A DNA stretch of 64,000 nt from Hortaea werneckii (GCA_037044905.1 JBAOKB010000144.1:1240001-1304000), one strand, 5' to 3'. Positions 1 through 11,885 are shown, counted from the first letter of the stretch. Translations and numbers: made by a program. Notes: generated by a model not told the origin, from the sequence alone.

Positions 1-109
1 ACGAAAGGGTAGTCGAAGCGAGTAGATCCAAAAGTGCGCCTTGCTAAATCGGTTCCAGAAAAAGGTTTGTAGTTCAGAATGTTAAGTAAAGCTGAGAAGC
101 AAAGTCGAA
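1..109. other. 3' flank of PNG1
   Basis: Short stretch downstream of the PNG1 stop codon. I see no gene or recognisable element in it. Confidence 0.5.
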
Positions 110-1573
110 TTATTGCTGTCGTGGGTCACGAGGCCCCGAATGCTGGTCTCGTGCGAGGTGCTGTTGCCTCTCGCGCAGTGCTTGCCGGCTTTGTGCTGCT
201 TCGGCAGCTTTGTGTGCGTCAGCAGTTGCTGATCGTGAAGATCGTGAGTTGGTCGGCATGATTCTGCTAATGTTGAAGGCGAGGGCCTCGATGACGTTCT
301 TGCGAAGCTCGGCGTCTTCGCGCATGTCGTCGGCGTTGAGCCTGAATTTCTCCTTCTTGTCCATGTCCCGTCGGCGTGATGATGTGATTTCGCGAAGTAT
401 GTGCTGCAGAACACCTTCCGTACACCGTGCTCGAGGTACTGCATGGTCTGCTGTGCGCACATACCGCCTTGTGACATCCGCACAGCCATCTGCTGAAAAT
501 GCTATGCAGTAAGAGAGCTTCTTGCCCCAACCTGTGAAAGATTAGTAATTGATGCATTTGAATAAGGGAGGCATTTAACATACCTTGCGTGTAGAGCATC
601 GGAGCATCCCACTGTTCCTCACAGCAGTCGACGTGTACCCAACGCTTCCGGTGGACACTGTAAACCTCCGTCCACACATGGTCTTCGGCGTTCCATACCC
701 AACGGACCCTACTACCGAGCGCTCTGCAAAGCATCGTGAAGCAGTTGGCCCATTCGCCGACCCTTCCCTTGCGGGTCTGGAGAAGTACAAAAGCATCGTT
801 GTACCGAGGGAAGCGTTCAAAAGACATGCAGTTTTGGTTGGCGCACTGGTAGAGCTCTACTCGATTTGCGCCCCGTGCAGACTCGTCTGCCAGTGGGGCA
901 GCCATACCGCGCGCCAGTGTTCGTGTCCGACAGACGGAGCATAGCGGGTTGTTGACCCATTGGAAGAAGTCGCGTTTGAACCATCTCATCAGCGCCCGGA
1001 TGACACAGTCCTGGTAGCCCCACGCTGGCTTCAAATTGCCACCCATCGATGCCGCCTCGGCCTGGAACAGTTCAGACTCCTCCTGCGCCTCATCGTATAT
1101 TCTTTGCAGCGGTACAGCGCTCAGTGCTTCGTCCAGAAGACCAGGGTTTTCCCATTTGCAGGGCGTATTTGACAGAGACATAAGCATGCTTCGGAAGCGG
1201 AGTGACTTCGGATCACTTGGCGCAACAGGTACGGTCGGCAGGTTTTTCAAAGACGAATACGTTGGAGGCGGCGGGAGGCTGTTAGGTACTTGTGGTGATC
1301 CGGGTGCTGCTGGCGGTGCTCTGGTCGGTGGTGGGGCGGTCTGAACCGATGAGTCGAAGCCATGATGTTGAGGGAGAGGAGATGGCGCTGGCGACTCGAC
1401 GAAGTATTCGGTTGGCGCCCGACGCAGCGATGCTGGTCTGCTGCTCAGCTCATTCATGCGCTTGGTGCTGAGTACGTTGCGGAACTGCTGGGTGAGATCC
1501 TTGGCCCAGTCAGCGGGCAAAGGCGTCGAGGTCGGGACCGGCTTGCGCCGGGCATGGCATTGTGGTCGGCCAT
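110..1573 (-). CDS. PNG1: PNG1-like transglutaminase-fold protein with lost catalytic cysteine
   Basis: Homologue of cytosolic peptide:N-glycanase, which removes N-glycans from misfolded glycoproteins in ERAD. Exons are 584-1573 and 110-531; the intron 532-583 (52 bp, GTATGT...CAG) joins MLYTQ to GWGKKLSY in phase 1. Two CxxC-type zinc pairs (CSVC and CANQNC) precede the transglutaminase core. The active-site motif reads GRVGEWANCF, where active enzymes have GRCGEW, so the nucleophile Cys is Val (GTC at 759-761). The partner His (DHVWTEV) and Asp (HVDCCE) are kept. An inactive PNG1 is known in Neurospora, so a structural role is likely. The N-terminus needs one extra base near 1550-1552: the ATG at 1573 (MADHNAMP) must shift frame to reach RRKPVPTSTPLPADW. 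The C-terminus is charged and helical, with the usual DPRQQ ending. Confidence 0.9.
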
Positions 1574-3158
1574 AGTCGTAGTGGAAAGTCGATAGAAGGA
1601 ACGTGTCGAAGAAAGAGAGAGGGGGATCGTAGTGTCGAAGATGGATGAAGAGGAGGCTGCAGACAGGACCCTCGAAATGTGGACGGCGGAGACTTGGAGC
1701 GCGCGTCTGTCGATCAATGTGTGCACCGCCCGAATGCCGTGCTGCGACTCTCCAGGTGTCCCAATATCCCGACTCTTTTGATACGGCAGTCTGTACAGAC
1801 GCTTCGCGAGTCGACAGCGACGCTGAACGGGCGATATAGCGACGACAACGGTGGTAGTTGGAGTCCGGCGAGGACGGCCAGGAAGACTGCTTTCACCCGC
1901 TGCTGGGGGCGCTGACGACGCTTCCCAATCCGGTATGGCGCGCTTTTCCGGCCGCGTAATTGTCAAGCTGCGCAATCACCACCCACCACCCTTCTACTTC
2001 GGGACAAGATCTAGATCACCGGCGGCACGCACAACACACTATCGAGGTAGGCCTCGAGGCTATCAATTTGCTGCATCTCAACTGCGTGCTACGCTCGCCC
2101 TCATCTTCTCTCCCTCCACTGCTGCTGCTGGCACGACCATGCCATGCCATCCAGACGGCCTCCGACGCCGCTGCGAGTGCATTGCCATCTGCTCTTGGCA
2201 GATTCGCCCCTCGGAAACACTCGTGCACGGGCCAATGCCGTCGGGGATGTCGCCTCTCATTGCGCCATTAGCCTTTTCCGCATTTCGCCCGACGAACCAT
2301 GCCGTTCAAGATGCCCTCCATCGTCGCCTACCATACCAGAGTCGAGTGATACATAACCGCACGCGTGTTCGCTGTCGTGTGTACGAGTGTTTTCAGGCGT
2401 CGCACAAGGCGGTAACGATTGACCGTGGCTGCTACGCAAGACCCATATCAGCGGGCTGCTGATCACGGGAACGCGTAACCAACGACTGGAGGGCCAGCGT
2501 GTCTTGGGCGTGTGCACACTGCGAACGTTCTCCGCAATCTCATTTTAAGGCTGACCCCACTTTTTCCACCTGGTGTTCCCGTGAACCTGTGCCTCATGCG
2601 CCGACTGCTCATTGTTGGCCTCTACTACATTTGATGAGTACGTATTCACAATCCTTAGCATAACCATCGTGTAGCCGTGGAGAGCTTCGCGTCTAGAAGG
2701 AGCGTGGAGATGACGCTTGCAAAGGGCCCGCGGAGGCGCATCTGGGGTTCGCTCGAAACGGTGGCAAACGTTTTTCCCCGCCAAGCGAACGAATTGCGAA
2801 GCAATGTCAATCAGTGAAACTCAATACGCATTCGTACACTGCGAGACTGCGTCAACCGTTTGTCGTAACTGCACACCGACGAGCGCGTTCACGACTGCCT
2901 TAAGCTCAGACACTGGTCTGGTAAGCAACAACGCGAAGCTCATGAGGCGTCTCACATTCCAAATTCATGTTCAGATCTTGAGGATCGCAAGAGCTGGCCG
3001 ACCCTCGAAAGCGGAGCGCACTCCATTCGAATCTTCTTGTTGATCCTACCACTACAGGCATCGTCACCACGGGGGGTCACCGAACTTTCTTGATCCCATT
3101 CGTTCACTGCATGCTTTATCTCATAGCCGTTCGGAGCGAGTGGACAATGGCCTGCCCG
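1574..3158. other. Intergenic region upstream of PNG1
   Basis: About 1.6 kb between the PNG1 start and the WDR6-like stop. It has pyrimidine-rich tracts near 2095-2125 and scattered short open frames with no recognisable family or consistent splicing. ACGCGT hexamers occur near 2361 and 2470. I see no gene I can support. Confidence 0.4.
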
Positions 3159-6100
3159 CTACAACATGTTCTCTGCGCTAATCCTCCACACATCCATACC
3201 CACTCCTGCAAGGATGACAGCATTGCTTTCGTCAACAAGCTTGCAGACTTCAATGCTTGACACGTCTGCCACAGACGTCGACACATTACGCTTCAACTTA
3301 ACGTCGATGCTGTCAGCGCCATGACTCGTGGCATCTATGCTTACTTCCCACAGCTTGAGCCGTTGGTCGATGCTGACTGATATCATTGAGAGCGTATTGT
3401 TCATCTCGGGAATAATCGCTAACCCAGTCACCGCTGCGGCATGGGCTCGAGGTATTATCAGGGATTTGATGGACCCTAACTCATCAATTCGACTAATGCC
3501 AATGGCATTGTCATCACCAGCGGTGAAGATTAGCGAAGACCCGTCCTGAAGCTCATGGGTGGCTACGTCAAGAATCGCGTTCTGGTGGACACCGTGTCGA
3601 GAGCGCCACGTCAGTGCATCCCCACTAGGGCTGGTATACCAAAGGGCTAAGTGACCATCCGTTGCAGCCGTGATCCTCTGACCTGCGGAGGTGAAGACTT
3701 CTGTTAGACACGCGGTCAAATAGTCGCCGCTTGCGATGAGGGTCCACGAGCCTGAACCATATGACCATTGCTGGACGGAAGAGTCGGAATAGGTGAAGAG
3801 GATGCTGAATTCCATGCCGTGATAAGCGATAGGCTTCTCAGAGGTGATGTCAAACCCCATAACCCTAAGGTCTGATTTGGCAGTACGTGGATGGACGCCC
3901 TCACAAATGACGCCGATGTCGGACGGCAGTCTTGATATCCTCCACACATAGAACTCTTCAAAGCCGCCGCTGGAGAAGAGATATTGCCCGTCTGAAGACC
4001 ATTGCAGATGTTGTATGCCCGTGTTGTGCTTTTTCAGTGTCTGCAGGCATGCAAACCGCGTTTCGCGTCAAAGCTAAGCAGCTTAATATTGGTGTCTTCG
4101 GCGCCAGTGGCAATAATTTGAGGTTCTGTGGGAGAAACCGCAATTGCTTTTATCTCTCTGCCGTGGCCTCCGGAGTTGAGAAGCTGATAGGCTTGTCCGC
4201 TTTGCCTTTGCTTAAAGATTTTGGACTGTTGTGTCCAGACAAGCGTCCCGCCTTCTGGACTAGGCTGGAAGGCAAAGATGCGGTGCGCACCCCCGCAGTC
4301 TACTGTCATGATCTCCTGCTGAATGCTCAGATCGTAAAGCACAAACCGCTTGCCTCTGAAACCCCATACCATGGGGACGCCACTGAATCGGAAACTCATG
4401 CCTTCAACGTTGGGTCCAAGTGGCAGCTCAAGCTGGTGTACAAGCTCTACCTCCCATTCGTGACCCGGTTTTCGAAGAGCATTTATTGCATATGTACCGT
4501 CTCGGCCAGTCGAATGAAGCAGCGCACCGTGTGTTGAATTGTGATCACACGTTCTGTAGCTGATCGCGGTTACAGCATCTTTCCCGTGGACTTTTGGTAT
4601 CAGCTTTGCCAGGACGAAAGCGCCTTCGCTGGATGCGTTCAGTATAGCAATGGACCCATTACGTGCGCCTAGAATTACAGAGCTGGGTGTCCTGTCCGTA
4701 GGGCCGGATACATCGAAACTCGTCACAACAAAGCCGTCGGGCAAAGTCAGGCCCTGCTTATTCGGTTCCTGTGTGGTCGGTGAGGCAATATCACCATTGG
4801 AGAAACTGACAAGAGTTGCGTGCGTGTTTCCAACAGTCGTCACTAATAAGTGGACTGCCTCAGAATTTGTCTGAGAAGATAGAGCGAGAAAAGCAACCTT
4901 TCTTCCTAGCTCCAGCAGCAAAGTCAAACCTCTGTTCTCGTGCGTATAGACGTAAACGGCGCCAGCAGTACTTCCAATGAAGGCGATGCCGTGCATGCTC
5001 GCGATCACCGAATAGTTGCGGAAGAGATGGGATTGCTGCAGAGATGGGCTGCATGCTCAATGATCCGGCAGTGTCTATTTGACAAGTCCCCACCGCCCCA
5101 GATTCCGTAACGGCCAGAAGTACGCCTTCCTGGATGAAGCTGTAGGCACGAATGCTGTCGCCTGTTCCGGCCGTCAAGTTGGCAATGTGTTCTAGGGCCG
5201 AGGAATTGCTCACTGTACTTCGCATTGCAATGGCACCATCGGCACCACCGGAAAGAATTTTGTCAGGCTTGCGCGATTCCACAGCCCAAATATGTTTCCC
5301 TGCGTGAGCTGTCTGCACGCTGTTCTGGATCAGCACGAGTGGAAGCCCAGAGTCTCCACCATCGTGGCGGATGTTCCATGTTATGTTCGAAGCATCTTCT
5401 CCAAACGACATTATCTGAGTGACTTCTTCAGCAACATGGTGCACAAAGCGCACTTGCCAGATTCGAGAGACATGCCCCATGGCACGAGCAAGACAAGGCG
5501 GTGCGTACTCCTCTTCATCATGTTTCCCGCCAAAGCCAGTGTCACGCTGTAGCTCTGTTAGGTGCGGACTAATAGCAGAACGATCAGAGACGTCCCAAAG
5601 CTTGACCTGCCTGTCATCACTGCAGCTTGCCAATAGACATTCATATCTGTCACCTAGTTGCCTTGCCTGCCTCTGTGTGGACAGTCGCACACCAAATATT
5701 GAACCCTCGTGGGCAGAGAATGTGTAGTGAGTCTGCGCTTGGGCAGAGAAGTGGCCCTTCCCTGGCTTGGAAATCGATGCAGACCATACAATGATGTCTC
5801 CGAAAGCGGTACCAGAAGCTAAGACATTGAGAAGGGCTTTGCCACGTTACGTGCGCGGAATAGAGTATGCAGTTCGATCCAGGCACCACCGACTCAACAA
5901 TGTCATGTACTGCGCTGCCAAGGTTCATGATACTGAGAGCATTGTGGGCAGTCACAACCGCCACTGCTCCGTTTTCATCGCATAGAGCGGCGTCGAGGAT
6001 CCAGTCGGTTGCTTGTAGGCAAGGTCCAGCATCAATTTGATCCTCCGCATTGAAGCGCAGCTTTCGGAGAAGACTCACCCCAAGCTAAGCCACATTCAAG

Positions 6101-6277
6101 TCCTCAGCAAGCAGGATGCTGTGGATACTCTGGTCCTCAAAAATTTGTAGACTTTCAGCTTTGCTCCAGATTTGATGTCGTAGGCCTGGAGGAGGTTACC
6201 CTCCCGGCAAGAAGAACATCGTCCCCGTAGCAGGCTAGAGCTGTCACCGGTACACGGTGATATACATGCTCAAGCAT
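3159..6277 (-). CDS. WDR6/Trm734 (Rtt10)-like WD40 protein, multiply frameshifted
   Basis: Large WD40 protein of the WDR6/Trm734 family. In yeast and man this protein binds Trm7/FTSJ1 and directs 2'-O-methylation of the tRNA wobble base 34. The start at 6277 gives MLEHVYHRVPVTALACYGDD. Family landmarks follow in order: DWILDAAL and VTAHN; LYSAHVTW; ASGTAFGDIIVW; SCSDDRQVKLWDVSD; IMSFGEDA; LSGGADGAI; ATGAEDTNIKLLSF; TLKKHNTGIQHLQWSSDGQY; GGFEEFYVWRI. No single frame reads through. Breaks lie near 6203, 6140, 6086, 6070, 5820, 5040 and 4065; several are repaired by one base in a homopolymer (GGG at 6203, TTTTT at 6139-6143). None of these junctions looks like an intron. It is either an intact gene with sequence errors or a decaying copy. 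It lies head to head with the DCAF7-like gene. Confidence 0.8.
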
Positions 6278-6548
6278 TGAGGCATCTAAAAAGCCGTGAC
6301 AGCCAATATGCAATCAATAGTTCGAGGGGACAAATTCGTGGAGGGGCGACTTTTGGCGGGGTGAGATGTTTATCGGGTGTGCTATTTACGCTGAGCTCCG
6401 CTGCGGCAGCTAGACAGCAAACCCCTGTTTCGAGGCCCAAACGAAGGTAAGGTATGTGCGCTGTTGCAAGAAGGCGGGCATGACCACTTGAAGAGGGATG
6501 TGAGTGTCGGACTCAAGGGCAGAAGGCTTCCGTAGACCGCTCTATAGC
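6278..6548. promoter_or_regulatory. Shared promoter between the WDR6-like and DCAF7-like genes
   Basis: A 271-bp gap between two divergently transcribed WD40 genes must hold both 5' regions. No TATA box or named factor site is evident. Confidence 0.45.
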
Positions 6549-8793
6549 ATGCCATTCAATTCCCATCAAAAGCAGCAGTTGCCCAGCACAGCCTCTGCCC
6601 TCCAGTCGGCAGTTGGCGCTTTAGGAGCCGTTGCTAACCCACATCTGCAGCAACAGATGGGAGGAAGGACTACGTCGGCGGGCACTGATAGCTTTGCGGA
6701 CACGAGCGACTCCCCACGGGTGGATGCGACAAGCAACAGTAATCACAACACCAGCCGGGAAGACACAATGGCGGGCCCATTACAGACCGGACAAGCACGC
6801 TACGACCCAAACGCGCCCATGTCCGCCCCAATCTCTGCCATGAACGACGCACAGCCATTTGGGACTCCACGGAGATCGCATACGCAGAGGCAGTCGCGCG
6901 ATATGCGGAGCGACTCGACGATGCAATACACGCCGCAGTTTCATCCTCATCATCCCCAATCCGGTGGTTATCAGCAGGAATCGCCCTACGCGGCGGGAGC
7001 GCCGCCCGCCTTCAACCTTCACCAAGCCACTCCACAGGGCTCCTCGCAGGCCTCCTCCCAACCGACCCCTTCGAACATTGTCCCCTCCAGCATTGTGCCT
7101 TCGAACGCCGGTAGCGTACCTGGCTCTCTCCAGCCTGGCGGCAGCTCGCGGCCATCGACGCAGTCATCCGCTTACACAACGCCGAGCACGGTCCCGAGCC
7201 AGCCTATACAGACCAATGCGCAACAGTACACGCAGAGTCAAGCCCCCTCCCGGTCCAGCACCCTCCACAGTCATTCCCGTAGCTCGCCAGCGGGTATGGA
7301 TGGATCGCAGAAATACATCCCGTTCAATCAGACCCCAACACAGACCCCGCTAGCCTCGAATCCAAAGGCCTACAACATGTCGCAAGCCCAGACTCCCGCG
7401 CCTTCGCATAGTCCTCTCAACCTAACCGACATCCGATCACGAGCCATCTCCGACGCGAACGAGGGCGCGTCTGGCACGGGCACGCTCTTCACCTACTCTG
7501 AGACCGCGACCAACTCGAACTACCTCGCACCTTTCCCAACCTATGCATACGACTGGTGCAAATGGCCCGTCATGGGCGGAGGCGGCGCAGGCAAGATGGC
7601 AGTCGGCAGCTACCTCGAAGATCCGCACAACTTCATCCAAATATTAGACACACACATCACACCACAGGAAAGTGCACAAGTAGGACAGCCGCAATGGGGT
7701 CTGGAATATTCCAAGGTTGCAGAAGCGACATGCGCGTACCCAGTCACCAGGATATTGTGGGAACCTCCTCGAGCCAGAAAAACAGCACAGATCTACTAGC
7801 AACGAGCGGCGACCACCTGAGGTTATGGAGCTTGCCGCAGTCAACTACGCAACACTCGAGCAATCTGAATCGCAGCGCGACGGCGAACATAAGGGACCCT
7901 GCACCGCAGAAGCTCCAACCGCTCGCTCTGCTCTCTAACAGCAAGACACCGGAACATACCGCACCTTTGACTTCGCTAGACTGGAACCAGCTGAGTCCGA
8001 AGCTCATCATCACGTCTTCGATCGATACAACATGTACGATATGGGATATCCCGACCTTGACCGCGAAAACGCAGCTCATTGCCCACGACAAGGAGGTGTT
8101 TGACGTACGATTCTGTGCTGGCTCTGTGGATGTCTTCGTCTCCTGTGGTGCAGATGGTAGTGTCCGCATGTTCGATCTGCGAAGTCTAGAGCATTCAACA
8201 ATCATCTACGAGCCGGCTGAGAAGTCAGCAGACAAGAGTGAGTTTTACTTAGCACTAGGATGGAGTACTTTAGTCTTACTGATTACTCATTAGGTCAATC
8301 TCCTTCCGCTTCTTCGCCCACGAAGTCGCAGATGATGTCGCAAGCGCCGCCTCTGCTTCGCCTCGCTGCCTCGCCTCACGATGCTCATCTCCTTGCCACA
8401 TTTGCGTCGGATAGCAACGTCATCCGGATCCTTGACGTCCGACAGCCAGGCCAAGCTCTGCTGGAGCTTAAGGGCCACCAAGGCAACCTCAACTCCATCG
8501 AGTGGAATCCGAACCGAAGAGGGATGCTAGCGTCTGGGGCAGACGACTCGCACGTACTGATTTGGGATTTGCTGAACTCGCAAGGTCAAGCGGCGTCTGT
8601 GCTGAACGGGAACGGCAATATCAGCCAGGGCCAGCAGGGCGGCGACGTGCAAGGCAAGAGTCCCAGCGCAAGCTGGAAATGCGAGTACGAGGTCGCCAAT
8701 GTCAGCTGGGCACCGCAGAGCGCTTTGACGGGCCAGGGCGGCGACTGGCTCGGTGTCTGCGCCGGGCGTGGCGTATGGGGCGTTAAGGTCTAG
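6549..8793 (+). CDS. DCAF7/WDR68-like WD40 protein (YPL247C family)
   Basis: WD40 scaffold of the DCAF7/WDR68/AN11 family, which binds DYRK kinases and CUL4-DDB1 in animals. The first ~340 residues are low-complexity Q/S/T/P-rich sequence that the animal proteins lack. The WD40 part has the family signatures LLATSGDHLRLWSL, SSIDTTCTIWD, KTQLIAHDKEVFDVRF, GADGSVRMFDLRSLEHSTI and LASGADDSHVLIWDLL. An intron at 8238-8293 (56 bp, GTGAGT...TAG with a TACTGAT branch-like site) joins in phase. A one-base deletion near 7766-7770 (EPP|SSQKNSTDLL) breaks the frame. I chose the first ATG in frame (MPFNSHQKQQ); the open frame extends a little upstream without an ATG, so a 5' exon is possible. Confidence 0.88.
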
Positions 8794-9717
8794 AGGTCGT
8801 GAATCTTTGCCAGGTACCTTTAGAATCTCGCGAGTGAGCGTGCGGCTGGTAGTCCGGGAAATCTGATGTTCAACCCCTCTGGCAGCCTGTTGTTAGCATG
8901 AGCGATGATGCATTTTTTATGACAAGAGTGAAGCACTGAAAGCGCGGCGTCTCGGGAAACTACTGGGTTCTAGGGTAAGGGATGCAAGATTGCTGGGGTT
9001 GGTTCGTAGTATATAGGGTACTTTAAGATATCATTAGCAATTAAGTACTGTGTGAGGATCGTCTTGGCGAGTGCTGTCTTTCAGAATGCTGGGTCGTAGA
9101 CCGGGTCTGGTTTTATCGCGTGAGCTGGGCTGGCTTCAACGCTCAACCTTCAATGCTCGGGAAGACGTGGTAGTATCGATGCCACTTAGAGCAATTTATG
9201 TCGCGCGTTAGCGTTTGTTTCGTTCCACATTCATTTGGGTCCTTCCATTGCTCGTTGTTCGCTTGCCGACACCACCAGTATGATGCATGTCAAGCCATGT
9301 CGTAGGGTTGGCTAGGGTTACGAGCTTCCTCGCCTCAAAGCACATGTCACCTCGTAAAAGAAAGGATAAGAGGTTATATATAGACACCACTTCTACTACC
9401 GTTGGGATTTGTCATTCATCTTGGTATGGATGAGTCGTTGCGTGAAGAAGATGCTGCTTTATGCCTCGATGATGGTGTATCGTAACGGAATGGTTCATTC
9501 ACCAGGTGCAGCTGGCCGGGGTTTCGTGGGGTCCACATGCGTTCTTCCCTGATTGCCGACACCATGTATTTCAATCGTATTTCATCAAGCTTCTGAGATA
9601 CACATCAACACGAACTGTCCCCCATAGCGCGAAGAGAAAGGAGAGCCTACAGGGAAAAAGCTCCGATGCCGTAATGAAGTTTGACGCACTGGATTACAGC
9701 TCGTACCTGCGGATGAA
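8794..9717. other. Intergenic region between the DCAF7-like and hydrolase genes
   Basis: Holds the 3' end of the DCAF7-like gene and the promoter of the hydrolase. The 9506-9757 open frame overlaps the hydrolase start and matches no family I know. Nothing else is recognised. Confidence 0.4.
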
Positions 9718-10970
9718 ATGCCAAACCCTGTATACGCATTCACGCTACCGTCATTAAATGACGATACCCCTCTAGCATGCCGTATATATCACCCAAAACA
9801 CCCGCGGCTGGAGACGCCAGACAGTCGAACCGAGCTCAGAGGCGCTGTGATAGCCCACCCCTACGCTCCGCTGGGAGGATCCTATGACGATGCTGTGGTA
9901 TTATCGGCGACGGACACGTTGGTTGACGAAGGCTACATTGTCCTAACTTTCAATTTCAGGTAGGTAATCGAAAGGAACCTGAAGACCGGCTCATGAGACT
10001 GAATGGAAGTAGAGGGGCGACAGGCTCTGCAGGGCATACATCATGGACCGGACGACCAGAGACGGACGATTACAGTTCAGTCGCTGGATTTCTCATGAAA
10101 TATTTGCAGGGGATTAGACGCCATGGCAGTGAAGAAATCATGGGTAGCGACCAATCACATCCACTACAAATAACATTCGGAGGCTACTCGTATGGCTCAT
10201 TGGTGCTCGCTCGATTGCCACCTCCGGAAGCCATCACACGTCGGTTGGGCAATGCTACAACAGGAACTGCGGCCTACGAGATCACGACCCGAGCTCGAAC
10301 ACTGGCCGAGCGGACCTGGAAAGCGGCTCAAGAAGCAGCCGAGCATAGCGCGCGTGGCAGAGGACAGGGCTCAGCGAGAAGCACGCCTCCAGCAAGATCT
10401 TCCCCTTTGACCATGGGCGGCGAAGAGACAGATTCGTCAGAGCGGCGCCGTAGCCGCGAGTCTAAACGTGCGTTGAGCATAGCTCGCAAAGGCGCGCAGT
10501 TGCCACATCGCATCAAGGGCCACAGAAGACAGCACAGCGAGAAGAGATCACAGCTTCCACATGAACCGCGTCACAGCGAGGACAACGTTCATAGAGAGGG
10601 CCAAGATCGGGCAGAAGAGCAAGCAGTAAAATCGAACTACCTGCTCATCTCTCCCGTCCTGCTGCCCTTTACGACAATGCTCTGCCCTCCGGGCCCATCA
10701 ATCCCGTTCACAGGCACGACGAAGCATTCTGGTTCTGACACGGGAGGTTACTCTTTCTCAAACCATAATTCACTAGCTCTATTCGGAACCGCAGATGTAT
10801 TCACATCGAGCAAAAGGCTACAGGCGTGGGCGGAGAAACAGAAGGCAGGCAACCCTCGGTTCGAGTGGGAGCAAATCGAGGATGCAGGGCATTTCTGGCA
10901 CGAAGAAGGCGCAATGGAAGCTTTAGAGAGGAGGATCGCTTCTTGGGTGAAAGACTTGACTCCTGCTTGA
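9718..10970 (+). CDS. Alpha/beta-hydrolase fold protein
   Basis: Two-exon gene: 9718-9959 and 10013-10970. The intron 9960-10012 (53 bp, GTAGGT...TAG) restores the strongly conserved run FNFRGATGSAGHTSWTGRPE. The hydrolase core shows the nucleophile elbow GGYSYGS (GxSxG), a late Asp in FGTADVFTS and a C-terminal His in DAGHFW, so the triad is complete. A charged, Arg/Ser-rich insertion of roughly 130 residues sits between the elbow and the Asp strand and may be a disordered lid or loop. There is no signal peptide or membrane segment, so a soluble intracellular enzyme is expected. The substrate cannot be read from the sequence; similar fungal proteins are annotated only as AB hydrolases. Confidence 0.85.
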
Positions 10971-11107
10971 TTTTTCATTGAGCGCCCGCTAAACAACTAC
11001 AAGTAGATCTCAAAAGTACATGCTTTAAATAGTTGAACACTTCGTACATAGCACCAATGCGCTTGAACGGATCGCCGTGCACCTTAGATAGAGCCGTATA
11101 CGCTGCT

Positions 11108-11885
11108 CTACAAGGCGGCCAGAGCAGCGATACCCATACCAACAGCGCCACCCATAGCCCACGGTCCGTTAGCAGTCTGAACGTCGGCAAAGTTGGTCGA
11201 GGAGCTGGAAGAGCTGGTCGTCGAGGATGGCGTTGGTGTGACAGTCACAGTCTGGGGAGCCGTGGAGCTGTTCATTGCGGTCGCGGTGATCTGGACTGGC
11301 TGGTACGTGATGACGTCGGTGCCAACGGATCGGCTGGTGCGGTCGATGATCTGGCCGTTTTCGAGGTATTCCTGATGGCATTCACCCGTGGTAAAGCTGG
11401 TGATATCGCAACGAATCGTGGCGGTACTAAGACAAGGATTAGCTCGGAAACGGACCTTAGCTGGAACACGGCATTGAGATGTACCCGGCATCGTTGCTAC
11501 TGAGGTAACGTGCAGTTGAAGGACCTTCAGTCAACGTCATATTTGGCGAGATCGAGCAGTCTGGCGTGGCCGTGGGACATGCGACCACGTAAGATGTGAT
11601 GTTGTCGGTGCCAGTCGCCTACCCTAGCAGTCAGCATTTGCCCCCCTCCAGATCATCCGTGAGATCAATCAGGACTTACATGGCCAAGAATGGATGCTAC
11701 TGGAGTACCAGGAATTGTAACAAAGGGGAACTGTTGACATGGCTGTTAACACCCACGCATGCGCCACCGTGTCACAGGACTTTGCGTACCCAAAGCGACC
11801 TCACACCTGTGCCAGGCTCGTAAGAAGTCTGCTGTGCAACAGCGGCGCTCGCCAGCGAGACGATAGCAGTGAAGAGACCCAACAT
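11108..11885 (-). CDS. Predicted secreted GPI-anchored surface protein
   Basis: Three exons: 11805-11885, 11680-11730 and 11108-11618, with introns of 74 bp (GTGAGG...CAG) and 61 bp (GTAAGT...TAG). The N-terminus MLGLFTAIVSLASAAVA is a clear signal peptide, cleaved before QQTSYEPG. The mature part has spaced cysteines (VACPTATPDCS, RANPCLS, IRCDI, GECHQ). The C-terminus has a Ser/Thr-rich stalk, then a small-residue site and hydrophobic tail (AMGGAVGMGIAALAAL), the pattern of a GPI-attachment signal. A frame change is needed near 11515-11530 (EGPST to LQLHVTS), another probable sequence indel. It is likely a cell-wall or plasma-membrane protein; no enzymatic domain is visible. Confidence 0.72.

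Noticed and set aside
1851..2462. 203-codon open frame upstream of PNG1
   Set aside because: No recognisable domain, Arg/Pro/Ser-rich by GC bias, and overlapping open frames on both strands.
9506..9757. Longer upstream start for the alpha/beta hydrolase
   Set aside because: It is in another frame from the hydrolase and has no homology; the ATG at 9718 gives MPNPVYAFTLPSL.
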